From: Sanderia malayensis
Lineage: Eukaryota > Cnidaria > Scyphozoa > Semaeostomeae > Pelagiidae
Direction of reading: 5' to 3'
Length of the DNA stretch: 64,000 bases
Assembly (NCBI GenBank): GCA_013076295.1
Contig: RQOL01000370.1
Span: 186,001-250,000 of the forward strand
The position numbers and the translations under genes are program-made. Below the pieces are notes generated by a model. It was given only the letters and a program-made list of their open reading frames with translations. It was not told the origin of the DNA and did no database searches. Positions 36,111 through 50,160 of the stretch are shown piece by piece; the stretch's first letter is position 1; each line of letters starts with the position of its first letter.

Positions 36111-36350
36111 GTATATAAAGTCAATTTAAGTGAAAAGTGTGGGAATTAATGTTAATTTCACGGAAAACAAGTAAAAATGGTGTATTTCAATCAGTCAGTG
36201 TGCCCAGTATTTTTGTCAAATCATGTGTAAATTGTGGGAATGAATGTTAATATCACGGAAAAAAGTGAAAAGGGTGAATTTCAATCAGTCAATTTTACCT
36301 GTATTAACGTAGAATCATGTGTAAATTGTGGGAATGAATGTTAACATCAC

Positions 36351-38716
36351 GGAGGAGAAGGAAAAAGGGTGTATTTCAATCAGTCAATTTTTGCTGTATT
36401 AACGTGGATTTAAGTCTAAATTGTTGGAATGAACGTCAATATCACGGAAAAAGTAAAAAGGTGTATTTCAATTAGTCAGTTTTAAATGTTTATAAAGTCA
36501 ATTTATGTGTCAATTGTGGGAATTAATTTTAATCTCACGGAAAACAAGTAAAAATGGTGTTATTCAATCAGTCAGTTTGCCCAGTATTTTCGTCAATTCA
36601 TGTTTAAATTGTGGGAATGAATGTTAATATCACGGAAAAAAGTGCAAAGGGTGAATTTCAATCAGTCATTTTTTGCTGTATTAACGTGGATTTAAGTCTA
36701 AATTGTTGGAATGAACGTCAATATCACGGAAAAAAGTAAAAAAGGTGTATTTCAAGCAGTCAATTTTAGCTGTATTAACGTGGATTTATGTCTAAATTGT
36801 GGGAATGAACGTCAATATCACGGAAAACAAGTGAAAAAAGTGTATTTCAATCAGTCAGTTTTACATGTATCTAAGTCAATTTATGTGTAATTTTGGGCAT
36901 GAATGTTAATATCACAGAAAACAAGTAAAAATGGTGCATTTCAATCAGCCAGTGTCACCTGTTTTTACGTTAATTCATGTGTAAATTGTGGGAAAGAATT
37001 TTAAAATCATGGAAAAGATGGAAAAAAGGTGTAATTCAATCAATCAGGATTCGCTGTATTAAGGTGGATTCATGTGTAAATTGTGGGAATGAATGTTAAT
37101 ATCACGGAAAAAAGTGAAAAGGGTGAATTTCAATCAGTCAATTTTACCTGTATTAACGTAGAATCATGTGTAAATTGTGGGAATGAATGTTAACATCACG
37201 GAGGAGAAGGAAAAAGGGTGTATTTCAATCAGTCAATTTTTGCTGTATTAACGTGGATTTAAGTCTAAATTGTTGGAATGAACGTCAATATCACGGAAAA
37301 AAGTAAAAAAGGTGTATTTCAATTAGTCAGTTTTAAATGTTTATAAAGTCAATTTATGTGTCAATTGTGGGAATTAATTTTAATCTCACGGAAAACAAGT
37401 AAAAATGGTGTTATTCAATCAGTCAGTTTGCCCAGTATTTTCGTCAATTCATGTTTAAATTGTGGGAATGAATGTTAATATCACGGAAAAAGTGCAAAGG
37501 GTGAATTTCAATCAGTCAATTTTTGCTGTATTAACGTGGATTTAAGTCTAAATTGTTGGAATGAACGTCAATATCACGGAAAAAAGTAAAAAAGGTGTAT
37601 TTCAAGCAGTCAATTTTAGCTGTATTAACGTGGATTTATGTCTAAATTGTGGGAATGAACGTCAATATCACGGAAAACAAGTGAAAAAAGTGTATTTCAA
37701 TCAGTCAGTTTTACATGTATCTAAGTCAATTTATGTGTAAATTTTGGGCATGAATGTTAATATCACAGAAAACAAGTAAAAATGGTGCATTTCAATCAGC
37801 CAGTGTCACCTGTTTTTACGTTAATTCGTGTGTAAATTGTGGGAAAGAATTTTAAAATCATGGAAAAGATGGAAAAAAGGTGTAATTCAATCAATCAGGA
37901 TTCGCTGTATTAAGGTGGATTCATGTGTAAATTGTGGGAATGAATGTTAATATCACGGAAAAAAGTGAAAAGGGTGAATTTCAATCAGTCAATTTTACCT
38001 GTATTAACGTAGAATCATGTGTAAATTGTGGGAATGAATGTTAACATCACGGAGGAGAAGGAAAAAGGGTGTATTTCAATCAGTCAATTTTTGCTGTATT
38101 AACGTGGATTTAAGTCTAAATTGTTGGAATGAACGTCAATATCACGGAAAAAAGTAAAAAAGGTGTATTTCAATTAGTCAGTTTTAAATGTTTATAAAGT
38201 CAATTTATGTGTCAATTGTGGGAATTAATTTTAATCTCACGGAAAACAAGTAAAAATGGTGTTATTCAATCAGTCAGTTTGCCCAGTATTTTCGTCAATT
38301 CATGTTTAAATTGTGGGAATGAATGTTAATATCACGGAAAAAAGTGCAAAGGGTGAATTTCAATCAGTCAATTTTTGCTGTATTAACGTGGATTTAAGTC
38401 TAAATTGTTGGAATGAACGTCAATATCACGGAAAAAAGTAAAAAAGGTGTATTTCAAGCAGTCAATTTTAGCTGTATTAACGTGGATTTATGTCTAAATT
38501 GTGGGAATGAACGTCAATATCACGGAAAACAAGTGAAAAAAGTGTATTTCAATCAGTCAGTTTTACATGTATCTAAGTCAATTAATGTGTAAATTTTGGG
38601 CATGAATGTTAATATCACAGAAAACAAGTAAAAATGGTGGATTCCAATCAGCCAGTGTCACCTGTTTTGACGTTAATTCGTGTGTAAATTGTGGGAAAGA
38701 ATTTTAAAATCACGGA
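36351..38716 (+). repeat. 850-bp higher-order repeat, 2.8 copies
   Basis: A nine-monomer unit cut at the landmark GGAGGAGAAGG: copies at 36351-37199 (849 bp), 37200-38050 (851 bp) and 38051 to about 38716 (partial). The unit order includes TTTTTGCTGTATTAACGTGG, a TCTCACGG monomer, CAAGCAGTCAATTTTAGC, and AATCAGCCAGTGTCACC. The length differences are single-base homopolymer changes, such as CACGGAAAAAGTGC near 37488 versus CACGGAAAAAAGTGC in the others. Related material occurs at 32575-33230, 41467-42130 and 44100-45160. Confidence 0.88.
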
Positions 38717-39850
38717 AACAATTGAAAAAGGTGTATTTCAATTAGTCAGGTTTAGCTCTATTAACGTAGATTCATGTGCATTCTGTGGGATTTAATGTTA
38801 ATATCACGGAAAACAAGTAAAAATGGTGTATTTCAATCAGTCAGTTTTACCTGTATATAAAGTTAATTCATGTTTAAATTGTGGGAATTAATGTTAAAAT
38901 CACGGAAAACAAGTATAACAAGGGTAATTGAATCAGTCAGGACTAGCTGTGTTAAGGTGGTTTCATGTGTAAATTGTGGGAATGAATGTTAATATCACGG
39001 AAAAAAGGAAAAAGGGTGTATTTCAATCAGTCAGTTTTACATGTATATAAAGTCAATTCATCTGTAAATTGTGGGATTGAATGTTAACATCACGGAAGAA
39101 AAGGAAAAAGGGTGTATTTCAATCAGTCAATTTTTGCTGTATTAACGTGGATTTAAGTCTAAATTGTGGGAATGAACGAAAATATCACGGAAAAAAGTAA
39201 AAAAGGTGTATTTCAATTTGTCAGTTTTAAATGTTTATAAAGTCAATTTATGTGTAAATTGTGGAAGTATTGTTAATATCACGGAAAACAAGTAAAAATG
39301 GTGTTATTCAATCAGTCAGTTTGCCCAGTATTTTCGTCAATTCATGTGTAAATTGTGGGAATGAATGTTAGTATCACGGGAAAAAGTAAAAAGGGTGAAT
39401 ATCAATGAGTCAATTTTAGCTGTATTAACGTGGATTCATGTGTAAAATGTGGAAATGAATGTAAATATCCTGGAAAACAAGTAAAAAAAGGTGTATTTCA
39501 ATCAGTCAGTTGTACCTGTATATAAAGTCAATTTATGTGTAAATTGTGGGAATTAATGTTAATATCACGGAAAACAAGTAAAAATGGTGTTATTCAATCA
39601 GTCCGTTTGCCCAGTATTTCTGTCAAATCATGTGTAAATTTTGGGAATGAATGTTAATATCACAGAAAAAAGTGAAAAGGGTGAATTTCAATCCGTCAAT
39701 TTTACCTGTATTACCGTAGATTCATGTGTAAATTGTGGGAATGAATGTTAATATCACGGAACAAAAGTAAAAGGTGTGTATTTCAATCGTCAACTTTAGC
39801 TGTATTACTCGGGATTTCTGCGTAAATTTTGGGAATTAATGTTAATATCA
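38051..39850 (+). repeat. Satellite block E, copy 1 (pairs with 41467)
   Basis: About 1.8 kb beginning with the third 850-bp unit and continuing through GGTGGATTCCAATCAGCC (about 38637), AAGTATAACAAGGG and GAATGAACGAAAATATC. The same order recurs at an offset of 3415-3416 bp. Differences are again mostly homopolymer length; for example, GGGAATTAATG near 38882 versus GGAATTAATG near 42297. Confidence 0.85.
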
Positions 39851-40694
39851 CGGAAAACAAGTAAAAATGGTGTATTTCAATCAGTCGGGTTTCTCTGTAC
39901 TAACGTTGATTCATGTGTAAATTGTAGGAATGAATGTTAATATAACGGAAAACAAGTGAAAAAAGTGTATTTCAATCAGTCAGTTTTACATGTATCTAAG
40001 TCAATTAATGTGTAAATTTTGGGCATGAATGTTAATATCACGGAAAAAAAGTAAAAATGGTGCATTTCAATCAGCCAGTGTCACCTGTTTTTACAATAAT
40101 TCGTGTGTAAATTGTGGGAAAGAATTTTAAAATCACGGAAAAGATGTAAAAAAGGTGTAATTCAATCAATCAGGATTCGCTGTATTAAGGTGGATTCATG
40201 TGTAAATTGTGGGAATGAATGTTAATATCACGGAAAAAAGTGAAAAGGGTGAATTTCAATAAGTCCATTTTACCTGTATTAACGTACATTCATGCGTAAA
40301 TTGTGGGAATGAATGTTAATATCACGGAAAAAAACTAAAAAGGGTGAATTTCAATCAGTCAATTTTAGCTGTATTAAAGTGGATTCATGTCTAAGTTTTT
40401 GGAATGAATGTTAATATCACGGAAAACAAGTAAAAAGAGTGTATTTCAATCAGTCAGTTTTTCCTGTATTTACGTTAATTCATGTGTAAATTGTGGGAAT
40501 GAATGTTAATATCACGGAAAAAAGTGAAAAGGGTGAATATCAATCAGTCATTTTTACCTGTATTAACGTGGATTCATATGTAAATTGTGGGAATGAACGT
40601 TAATATCAAGGAAAAAATGTAAAAGGGTGTATTTCAATCAGTCAGTTTTACATGTTTATAAAGTCATTTCATGGGTAAATTGTGGGAATTAATG

Positions 40695-41466
40695 TTAATA
40701 TCAAGGAAAACAAGTAAAAATTGTGTATTTCAATCAGTCAGTTTTCCTCGTATTTACGTTATTTCATGTGTAAAGTGTGGGAATGAATGTAAATATCCCG
40801 GAAAACAGGTAAAAAATGTGTATTTAAATTAGTCAGTTTTACCTGTATATATAGTCAATTCATGTGTAAATTGTGGGAAGAAATGTTAAAATCACTGAAA
40901 ACAAGTAAAAAAAGTGTAATTCAATCAGTCAGGACTAGCTGTATTTAGGTGGATTCATGTTTAAATTGTGGGAATGAATGTTAATATCACGGGAAACAAG
41001 TAAAAAAGGTGTATTTCAATCAGTCAGTTTTACATGTTTATAAAGTCAATTCATGGGTAAATTGTGGGAATTAATTTTAATATTACGGAAAACAAGTAAA
41101 AATGATGTATTTCAATCGGTAAGTATTCCCTGTATTTACGTTAATTCGTGTGTAAATTGTGGCAATGAATGTTAATATAACGGAAAAAAGTGAAAAGGGT
41201 GAATTTCAATCAGTCAATTTTACCTGTATTAACGTAGAATCATGTGTAAATTGTGGGAATGAATGTTAATATCACGAAACAAAAGTAAACAAGGTGTAAT
41301 TCAATCAGTCAGGACTAGCTGTATTAACGTGGATTCATGTGTAATTTGTGGGAATGAATGTTATTATAACGGAAAACAAGTAAAAATCGTATATTTCACT
41401 CAGTCAGTTTTACATGTATATAAAATCAATTCATGTGTAAATTGTGGGATTGAATGTTAACATCAC
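40695..41466 (+). repeat. Satellite block F, copy 1 (pairs with 43256)
   Basis: About eight monomers starting at AATATCAAGGAAAACAAG, then ATATCCCGGAAAACAGG, TAATTCAATCAGTCAGGAC and TGTTATTATAACGG. The order recurs at about 43256-44027 (offset 2560-2561). It feeds into block E copy 2 at its right edge, whereas copy 2 leads into a variant with GGAAGAGAAGG. Confidence 0.83.
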
Positions 41467-43265
41467 GGAGGAGAAGGAAAAAGGGTGTATTTCAATCAGT
41501 CAATTTTTGCTGTATTAACGTGGATTTAAGTCTAAATTGTTGGAATGAACGTCAATATCACGGAAAAAGTAAAAAAGGTGTATTTCAATTAGTCAGTTTT
41601 AAATGTTTATAAAGTCAATTTATGTGTCAATTGTGGGAATTAATTTTAATCTCACGGAAAACAAGTAAAAATGGTGTTATTCAATCAGTCAGTTTGCCCA
41701 GTATTTTCGTCAATTCATGTTTAAATTGTGGGAATGAATGTTAATATCACGGAAAAAAGTGCAAAGGGTGAATTTCAATCAGTCAATTTTTGCTGTATTA
41801 ACGTGGATTTAAGTCTAAATTGTTGGAATGAACGTCAATATCACGGAAAAAAGTAAAAAAGGTGTATTTCAAGCAGTCAATTTTAGCTGTATTAACGTGG
41901 ATTTATGTCTAAATTGTGGGAATGAACGTCAATATCACGGAAAACAAGTGAAAAAAGTGTATTTCAATCAGTCAGTTTTACATGTATCTAAGTCAATTAA
42001 TGTGTAAATTTTGGGCATGAATGTTAATATCACAGAAAACAAGTAAAAATGGTGGATTCCAATCAGCCAGTGTCACCTGTTTTGACGTTAATTCGTGTGT
42101 AAATTGTGGGAAAGAATTTTAAATCACGGAAAACAATTGAAAAAGGTGTATTTCAATTAGTCAGGTTTAGCTCTATTAACGTAGATTCATGTGCATTCTG
42201 TGGGATTTAATGTTAATATCACGGAAACAAGTAAAAATGGTGTATTTCAATCAGTCAGTTTTACCTGTATATAAAGTTAATTCATGTTTAAATTGTGGAA
42301 TTAATGTTAAAATCACGGAAAACAAGTATAACAAGGGTAATTGAATCAGTCAGGACTAGCTGTGTTAAGGTGGTTTCATGTGTAAATTGTGGGAATGAAT
42401 GTTAATATCACGGAAAAAAGGAAAAAGGGTGTATTTCAATCAGTCAGTTTTACATGTATATAAAGTCAATTCATCTGTAAATTGTGGGATTGAATGTTAA
42501 CATCACGGAAGAAAAGGAAAAAGGGTGTATTTCAATCAGTCAATTTTTGCTGTATTAACGTGGATTTAAGTCTAAATTGTGGGAATGAACGAAAATATCA
42601 CGGAAAAAAGTAAAAAAGGTGTATTTCAATTTGTCAGTTTTAAATGTTTATAAAGTCAATTTATGTGTAAATTGTGGGAAGTATTGTTAATATCACGGAA
42701 AACAAGTAAAAATGGTGTTATTCAATCAGTCAGTTTGCCCAGTATTTTCGTCAATTCATGTGTAAATTGTGGGAATGAATGTTAGTATCACGGGAAAAAG
42801 TAAAAAGGGTGAATATCAATGAGTCAATTTTAGCTGTATTAACGTGGATTCATGTGTAAAATGTGGAAATGAATGTAAATATCCTGGAAAACAAGTAAAA
42901 AAAGGTGTATTTCAATCAGTCAGTTGTACCTGTATATAAAGTCAATTTATGTGTAAATTGTGGGAATTAATGTAAATATCACGGAAACCAAGTAAAAATG
43001 GTGTTATTCAATCAGTCCGTTTGCCCAGTATTTCTGTCAAATCATGTGTAAATTTTGGGAATGAATGTTAATATCACAGAAAAAAGTGAAAAGGGTGAAT
43101 TTCAATCCGTCAATTTTACCTGTATTACCGTAGATTCATGTGTAAATTGTGGGAATGAATGTTAATATCACGGAACAAAAGTAAAAGGTGTGTATTTCAA
43201 TCGTCAACTTTAGCTGTATTACTCGGGATTTCTGCGTAAATTTTGGGAATTAATGTTAATATCAA
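41467..43265 (+). repeat. Satellite block E, copy 2
   Basis: Second copy of the 38051 block. It ends where copy 1 reads TTAATATCACGG and this copy reads TTAATATCAAGG (about 43262), which begins block F copy 2. Confidence 0.85.
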
Positions 43266-44027
43266 GGAAAACAAGTAAAAATTGTGTATTTCAATCAGTC
43301 AGTTTTCCTCGTATTTACGTTATTTCATGTGTAAAGTGTGGGAATGAATGTAAATATCCCGGAAAACAGGTAAAAAATGTGTATTTAAATTAGTCAGTTT
43401 TACCTGTATATATAGTCAATTCATGTGTAAATTGTGGGAAGAAATGTTAAAATCACTGAAAACAAGTAAAAAAAGTGTAATTCAATCAGTCAGGACTAGC
43501 TGTATTTAGGTGGATTCATGTTTAAATTGTGGGAATGAATGTTAATATCACGGGAAACAAGTAAAAAAGGTGTATTTCAATCAGTCAGTTTTACATGTTT
43601 ATAAAGTCAATTCATGGGTAAATTGTGGGAATTAATTTTAATATTACGGAAAACAAGTAAAAATGGTGTATTTCAATCGGTAAGTATTCCCTGTATTTAC
43701 GTTAATTCGTGTGTAAATTGTGGCAATGAATGTTAATATAACGGAAAAAGTGAAAAGGGTGAATTTCAATCAGTCAATTTTACCTGTATTAACGTAGAAT
43801 CATGTGTAAATTGTGGGAATGAATGTTAATATCACGAAACAAAAGTAAACAAGGTGTAATTCAATCAGTCAGGACTAGCTGTATTAACGTGGATTCATGT
43901 GTAATTTGTGGGAATGAATGTTATTATAACGGAAAACAAGTAAAAATCGTATATTTCACTCAGTCAGTTTTACATGTATATAAAATCAATTCATGTGTAA
44001 ATTGTGGGATTGAATGTTAACATCACG
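43256..44027 (+). repeat. Satellite block F, copy 2
   Basis: Second copy of the 40695 block, with single-base differences such as AACGGAAAAAGTG near 43741 versus AACGGAAAAAAGTG near 41180. Confidence 0.83.
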
Positions 44028-45914
44028 GAAGAGAAGGAAAAAGGGTGTATTTCAATCAGTCAACTTTTGCTGTATTAACGTGAATTTAAGCCTACATTGT
44101 TGGAATGAACGTCAATATCACGGAAAAAAGTAAAAAAGGTGTATTTCAATTAGTCAGTTTTAAATGTTTATAAAGTCAATTTATGTGTCAATTGTGGGAA
44201 TTAATTTTAATCTCACGGAAAACAAGTAAAAATGGTGTTATTCAATCAGTCAGTTTGCCCAGTATTTTCGTCAATTCATGTTTAAATTGTGGGAATGAAT
44301 GTTAATATCACGGAAAAAAGTGCAAAGGGTGAATTTCAATCAGTCAATTTTTGCTGTATTAACGTGGATTTAAGTCTAAATTGTTGGAATGAACGTCAAT
44401 ATCACGGAAAAAAGTAAAAAAGGTGTATTTCAAGCAGTCAATTTTAGCTGTATTAACGTGGATTTATGTCTAAATTGTGGGAATGAACGTCAATATCACG
44501 GAAAACAAGTGAAAAAAGTGTATTTCAATCAGTCAGTTTTACATGTATCTAAGTCAATTTATGTGTAAATTTTGGGCATGAATGTTAATATCACAGAAAA
44601 CAAGTAAAAATGGTGCATTTCAATCAGCCAGTGTCACCTGTTTTTACGTTAATTCGTGTGTAAATTGTGGGAAAGAATTTTAAAATCATGGAAAAGATGG
44701 AAAAAAGGTGTAATTCAATCAATCAGGATTCGCTGTATTAAGGTGGATTCATGTGTAAATTGTGGGAATGAATGTTAATATCACGGAAAAAAGTGAAAAG
44801 GGTGAATTTCAATCAGTCAATTTTACCTGTATTAACGTAGAATCATGTGTAAATTGTGGGAATGAATGTTAACATCACGGAGGAGAAGGAAAAAGGGTGT
44901 ATTTCAATCAGTCAATTTTTGCTGTATTAACGTGGATTTAAGTCTAAATTGTTGGAATGAACGTCAATATCACGGAAAAAAGTAAAAAAGGTGTATTTCA
45001 ATTAGTCAGTTTTAAATGTTTATGAAGTCAATTTATGTGTCAATTGTGGGAATTAATTTTAATCTCACGGAGAACAAGTAAAAATGGTGTTATTCAATCA
45101 GTCAGTTTGCCCAGTATTTTCGTCAATTCATGTTTAAATTGTGGGAATGAATGTTAATATCACAGAAAAAAGTGAAAAGGGTGAATTTCAATCAGTCGGT
45201 TTTCTCTGTATTAACGTTGATTCATGTGTAAATTGTAGGAATGAATGTTAATATAACGGAAAACAATTAAAAAAAGTGTATTTCAATCAGTCAGTTTTAC
45301 ATGTATCTAAGTCAATTAATGTGTAAATTCTGGGCATGAATGTTAATATCACGGAAAAAAAGTAAAAATGGTGCATTTCAATCAGCCAGTGTCACCTGTT
45401 TTTACAATAATTCGTGTGTAAATTGTGGGAAAGAATTTTAAAATCACGGAAAAGATGTAAAAAGGGTGTAATTCAATCAATCAGGATTCGCTGTATTAAG
45501 GTGGATTCATGTGTAAATTGTGGGAATGAATGTTAATATCACGGAAAAAAGTGAAAAGGATGAATTTCAATCAGTCCATTTTACCTGTATTAACGTGGAT
45601 TTATGTGTAAATTGTGGGAATGAATGTTAATATCACGGAAAACAAGAAAAAAAGGTGTATTTCAATCAGTCAGTTTTACATGTTTATAAAGTCAATTCAT
45701 GTGTAAATTGTGGGAATGAAAGTTAATATCACGGAAAACAATTGAAAAAGGTGTATTTCAATTAGTCAGGTTTAGCTCTATTAACGTAGATTCATGTGTA
45801 TTCTGTGGGAATGAACGTCAATATCACGGAAAACAAGTGAAAAAAGTGTATTTCAATCAGTCAGTTTTACATGTATATAAGTCAATTAATGTGTAAATTT
45901 TGGGCATGAATGTT

Positions 45915-46765
45915 AATATCACAGAAAACAAGTAAAAATGGTGCATTTCAATCAGCCAGTGTCACCTGTTTTTACGTTAATTCGTGTGTAAATTGTGGGA
46001 AAGAATTTTAAAATCACGGAAATCAATTGAAAAAGGTGTATTTCAATTAGTCAGGTTTAGCTCTATTAACGTAGATTCATGTGTATTCTGTGGGATTTAA
46101 TGTTAATATCACGGAAAACAAGTAAAAATGGTGTATTTCAATCAGTCAGTTTTACCTGTATATAAAGTTAATTCATGTTTAAATTGTGGGAATTAATGTT
46201 AAAATCACGGAAAACAAGTAAAACCAGGGTAATTGAATCAGTCAGGACTAGCTGTGTTAAGGTGGTTTCATGTGTAAATTGTGGGAATGAATGTTAATAT
46301 CACGGAAGAAAAGGAAAAAAGGTGTATTTCAATCAGTCAATTTTTGCTGTATTAACGTGGATTTAAGTCTAAATTGTGGGAATGAACGAAAATATCACGG
46401 AAAAAAGTAAAAAAGGTGTATTTCAATTTGTCAGTTTTAAATGTTTATAAAGTCAATTTATGTGTAAATTGTGGGAAGTATTGTTAATATCACGGAAAAC
46501 AAGTAAAAATGGTGTTATTCAATCAGTCAGTTTGCCCAGTATTTTCGTCAATTCATGTGTAAATTGTGGGAATGAATGTTAATATCACGGAAAAAAGTGA
46601 AAAGGGTGAATTTCAATCAGTCAATTTTTGCTGTATTAACGTGGATTTAAGTCTAAATTGTTGGAATGAACGTCAATATCACGGAAAAAAGTAAAAAAGG
46701 TGTATTTCAAGCAGTCAATTTTAGCTGTATTAACGTGGATTTATGTCTAAATTGTGGGAATGAAC
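45915..46765 (+). repeat. Satellite block G, copy 1 (pairs with 47622)
   Basis: About nine monomers including AATCAGCCAGTGTCACC, AGTCAGGTTTAGCTC, AAACCAGGGTAATTG and CGAAAATATCACGG. The same order recurs at an offset of 1707 bp (46221 versus 47928). The copies differ at AAACCAGGG versus AAACAAGGG, and elsewhere by single bases. Confidence 0.82.
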
Positions 46766-47621
46766 GTCAATATCACGGAAAACAAGTGAAAAAAGTGTAT
46801 TTCAATCAGTCAGTTTACATGTATTTAAGTCAATTTATGTGTAAATTTTGGGCATGAATGTTAATATCACAGAAAACAAGTAAAAATGTTGCATTTCAAT
46901 CAGCCAGTGTCACCTGTTTTTACGTTAATTCGTGTGTAAATTGTGGGAAAGAATTTTAAAATCACGGAAAAGATGGAAAAAAGGTGTAATTCAATCAATC
47001 AGGATTCGCTGTATTAGGTGGATTCATGTGTAAATTGTGGGAATGAATGTTAATATCACGGAAAAAAGTGAAAAGGGTGAATTTCAATAAGTCCATTTTA
47101 CCTGTATTAACGTAGATTCATGCGTAAATTGTGGGAATGAATGTTAATATCACGGAACAAAAGTAAAAAGGGTGTATTTCAATCAGTCAGTTTTAGCTGT
47201 ATTAACGTGGATTTATGTCTAAATTGTAGGAATGAACGTCAATAGCACGGAAAACAAGTGAAAAAAGTGTATTTCAATCAGTCAGTTTTACATGTATCTA
47301 AGTCAATTAATGTGTAAATTTTGGGCATGAATGTTATTATCACAGAAAACAAGTAAAAATGGTGCATTTCAATCAGCCAGTGTCACCTGTTTTTACGTTA
47401 ATTCGTGTGTAAATTGTGGGAAAGAATTTTAAAATCACGGAAAAGATATAAAAAAGGTGTAATTCAATCAATCAGGATTCGCTGTATTAAGGTGGATTTA
47501 TGTGTAAATTGTGGGAATGAATGTCAATATCACGGAAAACAAGAAAAAAAGGTGTATTTCAATCAGTCAGTTTTACACGTTTATAAAATCAATTCATGTG
47601 TAAATTTTGGGCATGAATGTT

Positions 47622-48472
47622 AATATCACAGAAAACAAGTAAAAATGGTGCATTTCAATCAGCCAGTGTCACCTGTTTTTACGTTAATTCGTGTGTAAAT
47701 TGTGGGAAAGAATTTTAAAGTCACGGAAAACAATTGAAAAAGGTGTATTTCAATTAGTCAGGTTTAGCTCTATTAACGTAGATTCATGTGTATTCTGTGG
47801 GATTTAATGTTAATATCACGGAAAACAAGTAAAAATGGTGTATTTCAATCAGTCAGTTTTACCTGTATATAAAGTTAACTCATGTTTAAATTGTGGGAAT
47901 TAATGTTAAAATCACGGAAAACAAGTAAAACAAGGGTAATTGAATCAGTCAGGACTAGCTGTGTTAAGGTGGTTTAATGTGTAAATTGTGGGAATGAATG
48001 TTAATATCACGGAAGAAAAGGAAAAAAGGTGTATTTCAATCAGTCAATTTTTGCTGTATTAACGTGGATTTAAGTCTAAATTGTGGGAATGAACGAAAAT
48101 ATCACGGAAAAAAGTAAAAAAGGTGTATTTCAATTTGTCAGTTTTAAATGTTTATAAAGTCAATTTATGTGTAAATTGTGGGAAGTATTGTTAATATCAC
48201 GGAAAACAAGTAAAAATGGTGTTATTCAATCAGTCAGTTTGCCCAGTATTTTTGTCAATTCATGTGTAAATTGTGGGAATGAATGTTAATATCACGGAAA
48301 AAAGTGAAAAGGGTGAATTTCAATCAGTCAATTTTTGCTGTATTAACGTGGATTTAAGTCTAAATTGTTGGAATGAACGTCAATATCACGGAAAAAAGTA
48401 AAAAAGGTGTATTTCAAGCAGTCAATTTTAGCTGTATTAACGTGGATTTATGTCTAAATTGTGGGAATGAAC
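47622..48472 (+). repeat. Satellite block G, copy 2
   Basis: Second copy of the 45915 block. At about 48475 it passes to the flavour GTAAACAAGGTGTAATTC, which starts the later mosaic part of the array. Confidence 0.82.
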
Positions 48473-48479
48473 GTTAATA

Positions 48480-50160
48480 TCACGGAAAACAAGTAAACAA
48501 GGTGTAATTCAATCAGTCAGGATTAGCTGTATTAACGTGGATTCACGTGTAATTTGTGGGAATGAATGTTATTATAACGGAAAACAAGGAAAACTCGTAT
48601 ATTTCACTCAGTCAGTGTTACATGAATTCAAAGTCAATTCAAGTGTAAATTGTGGGAATGAACGTCAATATCACGGAAAAAAGTAAAAAAGGTGTATTTC
48701 AATTAGTCAGTCTTAAATGTTTATAAAGTCAATTCACGTGTAAAGTGTGGGAAAGAATGTTAAAATTACGGGAAACAATTAAAAAAGGGGTAATTCAATC
48801 AGTCAGGATTAACTGTTTTAACGTGGATTCATGTGTAATTTGTGAGAATGAATGTTAAAATCACGGAAAAAAGTAAAAAGGTTGAATTTCAATCAGTCAA
48901 TTTTAGCTGTATTAACGTGGATTCATGTGGGAATGAATGTTAATATCACGGAAAACAAGTAAACAAGGTGTAATTCAATCAGTCAGGATTAGCTGTATTA
49001 ACGTGGATTCACGTGTAATTTGTGGGAATGAATGTTATTATAACGGAAAACAAGGAAAAAGGTTGAATTTCAATCAGTCAATTTTAGCTGTATTAACGTG
49101 GATTCATGTGGGAATGAATGTTAATATCACGGAAAACAAGTAAAAATAGTGTATTTCAATCAGTCAGTTTTACATGTTTATAAAGTCAATTCATGTGTAA
49201 ATTGTGGGAATGAATGCTAATATCACGGAAAACAAGTAAAAATGGTGTATTTCAATCAGTCAGTTTTCCCTGTATTAACATGATTTCATGTGTAAACTAT
49301 GGGAATGAATGTTAATATCACGGAAAACAAGTAAATAAGGTGTAATTCAATCAGTCAGGATTAGCTGTATTAACGTGGATTCATGTGTAAATTGTGGGAA
49401 TGAACGTCAATATTGCGGAAAAAAAGTAAAAAGAGTGTATTTCAATCAGTCAATTATCCTGTATTTACGTTAATTGATGTGTAAATTTTGGGAATGAAGG
49501 TTAATATCACGGAAAAAAGTGAAAAGGGTGTATTTCAATAAGTCAATTTTAGCTGTATTAACGGGGATTTCTTCGTAAACTGTGGGAATGAGTGCTAATA
49601 TCACTGGAAAAAGTAAAAAGGGTGAAATTCAATCAGTCAGTTTCCCCTGTATTAACATGAATTCATGTGTAAATTGTGGGAATGAATGTTAATATCACGG
49701 AAAACAAGTAAACAAGGTGTAATTCAATCAGTCAGGATTAGCTGTATTAACGTGGATTCACGTGTAATTTGTGGGAATGAATGTTATTATAACGGAAAAC
49801 AAGGAAAACTCGTATATTTCACTCAGTCAGTGTTACATGAATTCAAAGTCAATTCAAGTGTAAATTGTGGGAATGAACGTCAATGTCACGGAAAAAAGTA
49901 AAAAAGGTGTATTTCAATTAGTCAGTCTTAAATGTTTATAAAGTCAATTCACGTGTAAAGTGTGGGAAAGAATGTTAAAATTACGGGAAACAATTAAAAA
50001 AGGGGTAATTCAATCAGTCAGGATTAACTGTTTTAACGTGGATTCATGTGTAATTTGTGAGAATGAATGTTAAAATCACGGAAAAAAGTAAAAAGGTTGA
50101 ATTTCAATCAGTCAATTTTAGCTGTATTAACGTGGATTCATGTGGGAATGAATGTTAATA
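48480..50160 (+). repeat. Mosaic duplicated segment around TGTTATTATAACGG / CACGTGTAATTTG monomers
   Basis: The monomer pair containing GGATTCACGTGTAATTTG and TGTTATTATAACGG occurs near 48537, 48998 and 49747. 48937 and 49686 are 749 bp apart. 48480-48945 matches 49695-50160 at offset 1215. The middle occurrence is truncated, joining ACAAGGAAAA directly to a GGTTGAATTTC monomer near 49053. The pattern records several overlapping exchanges. Confidence 0.78.
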
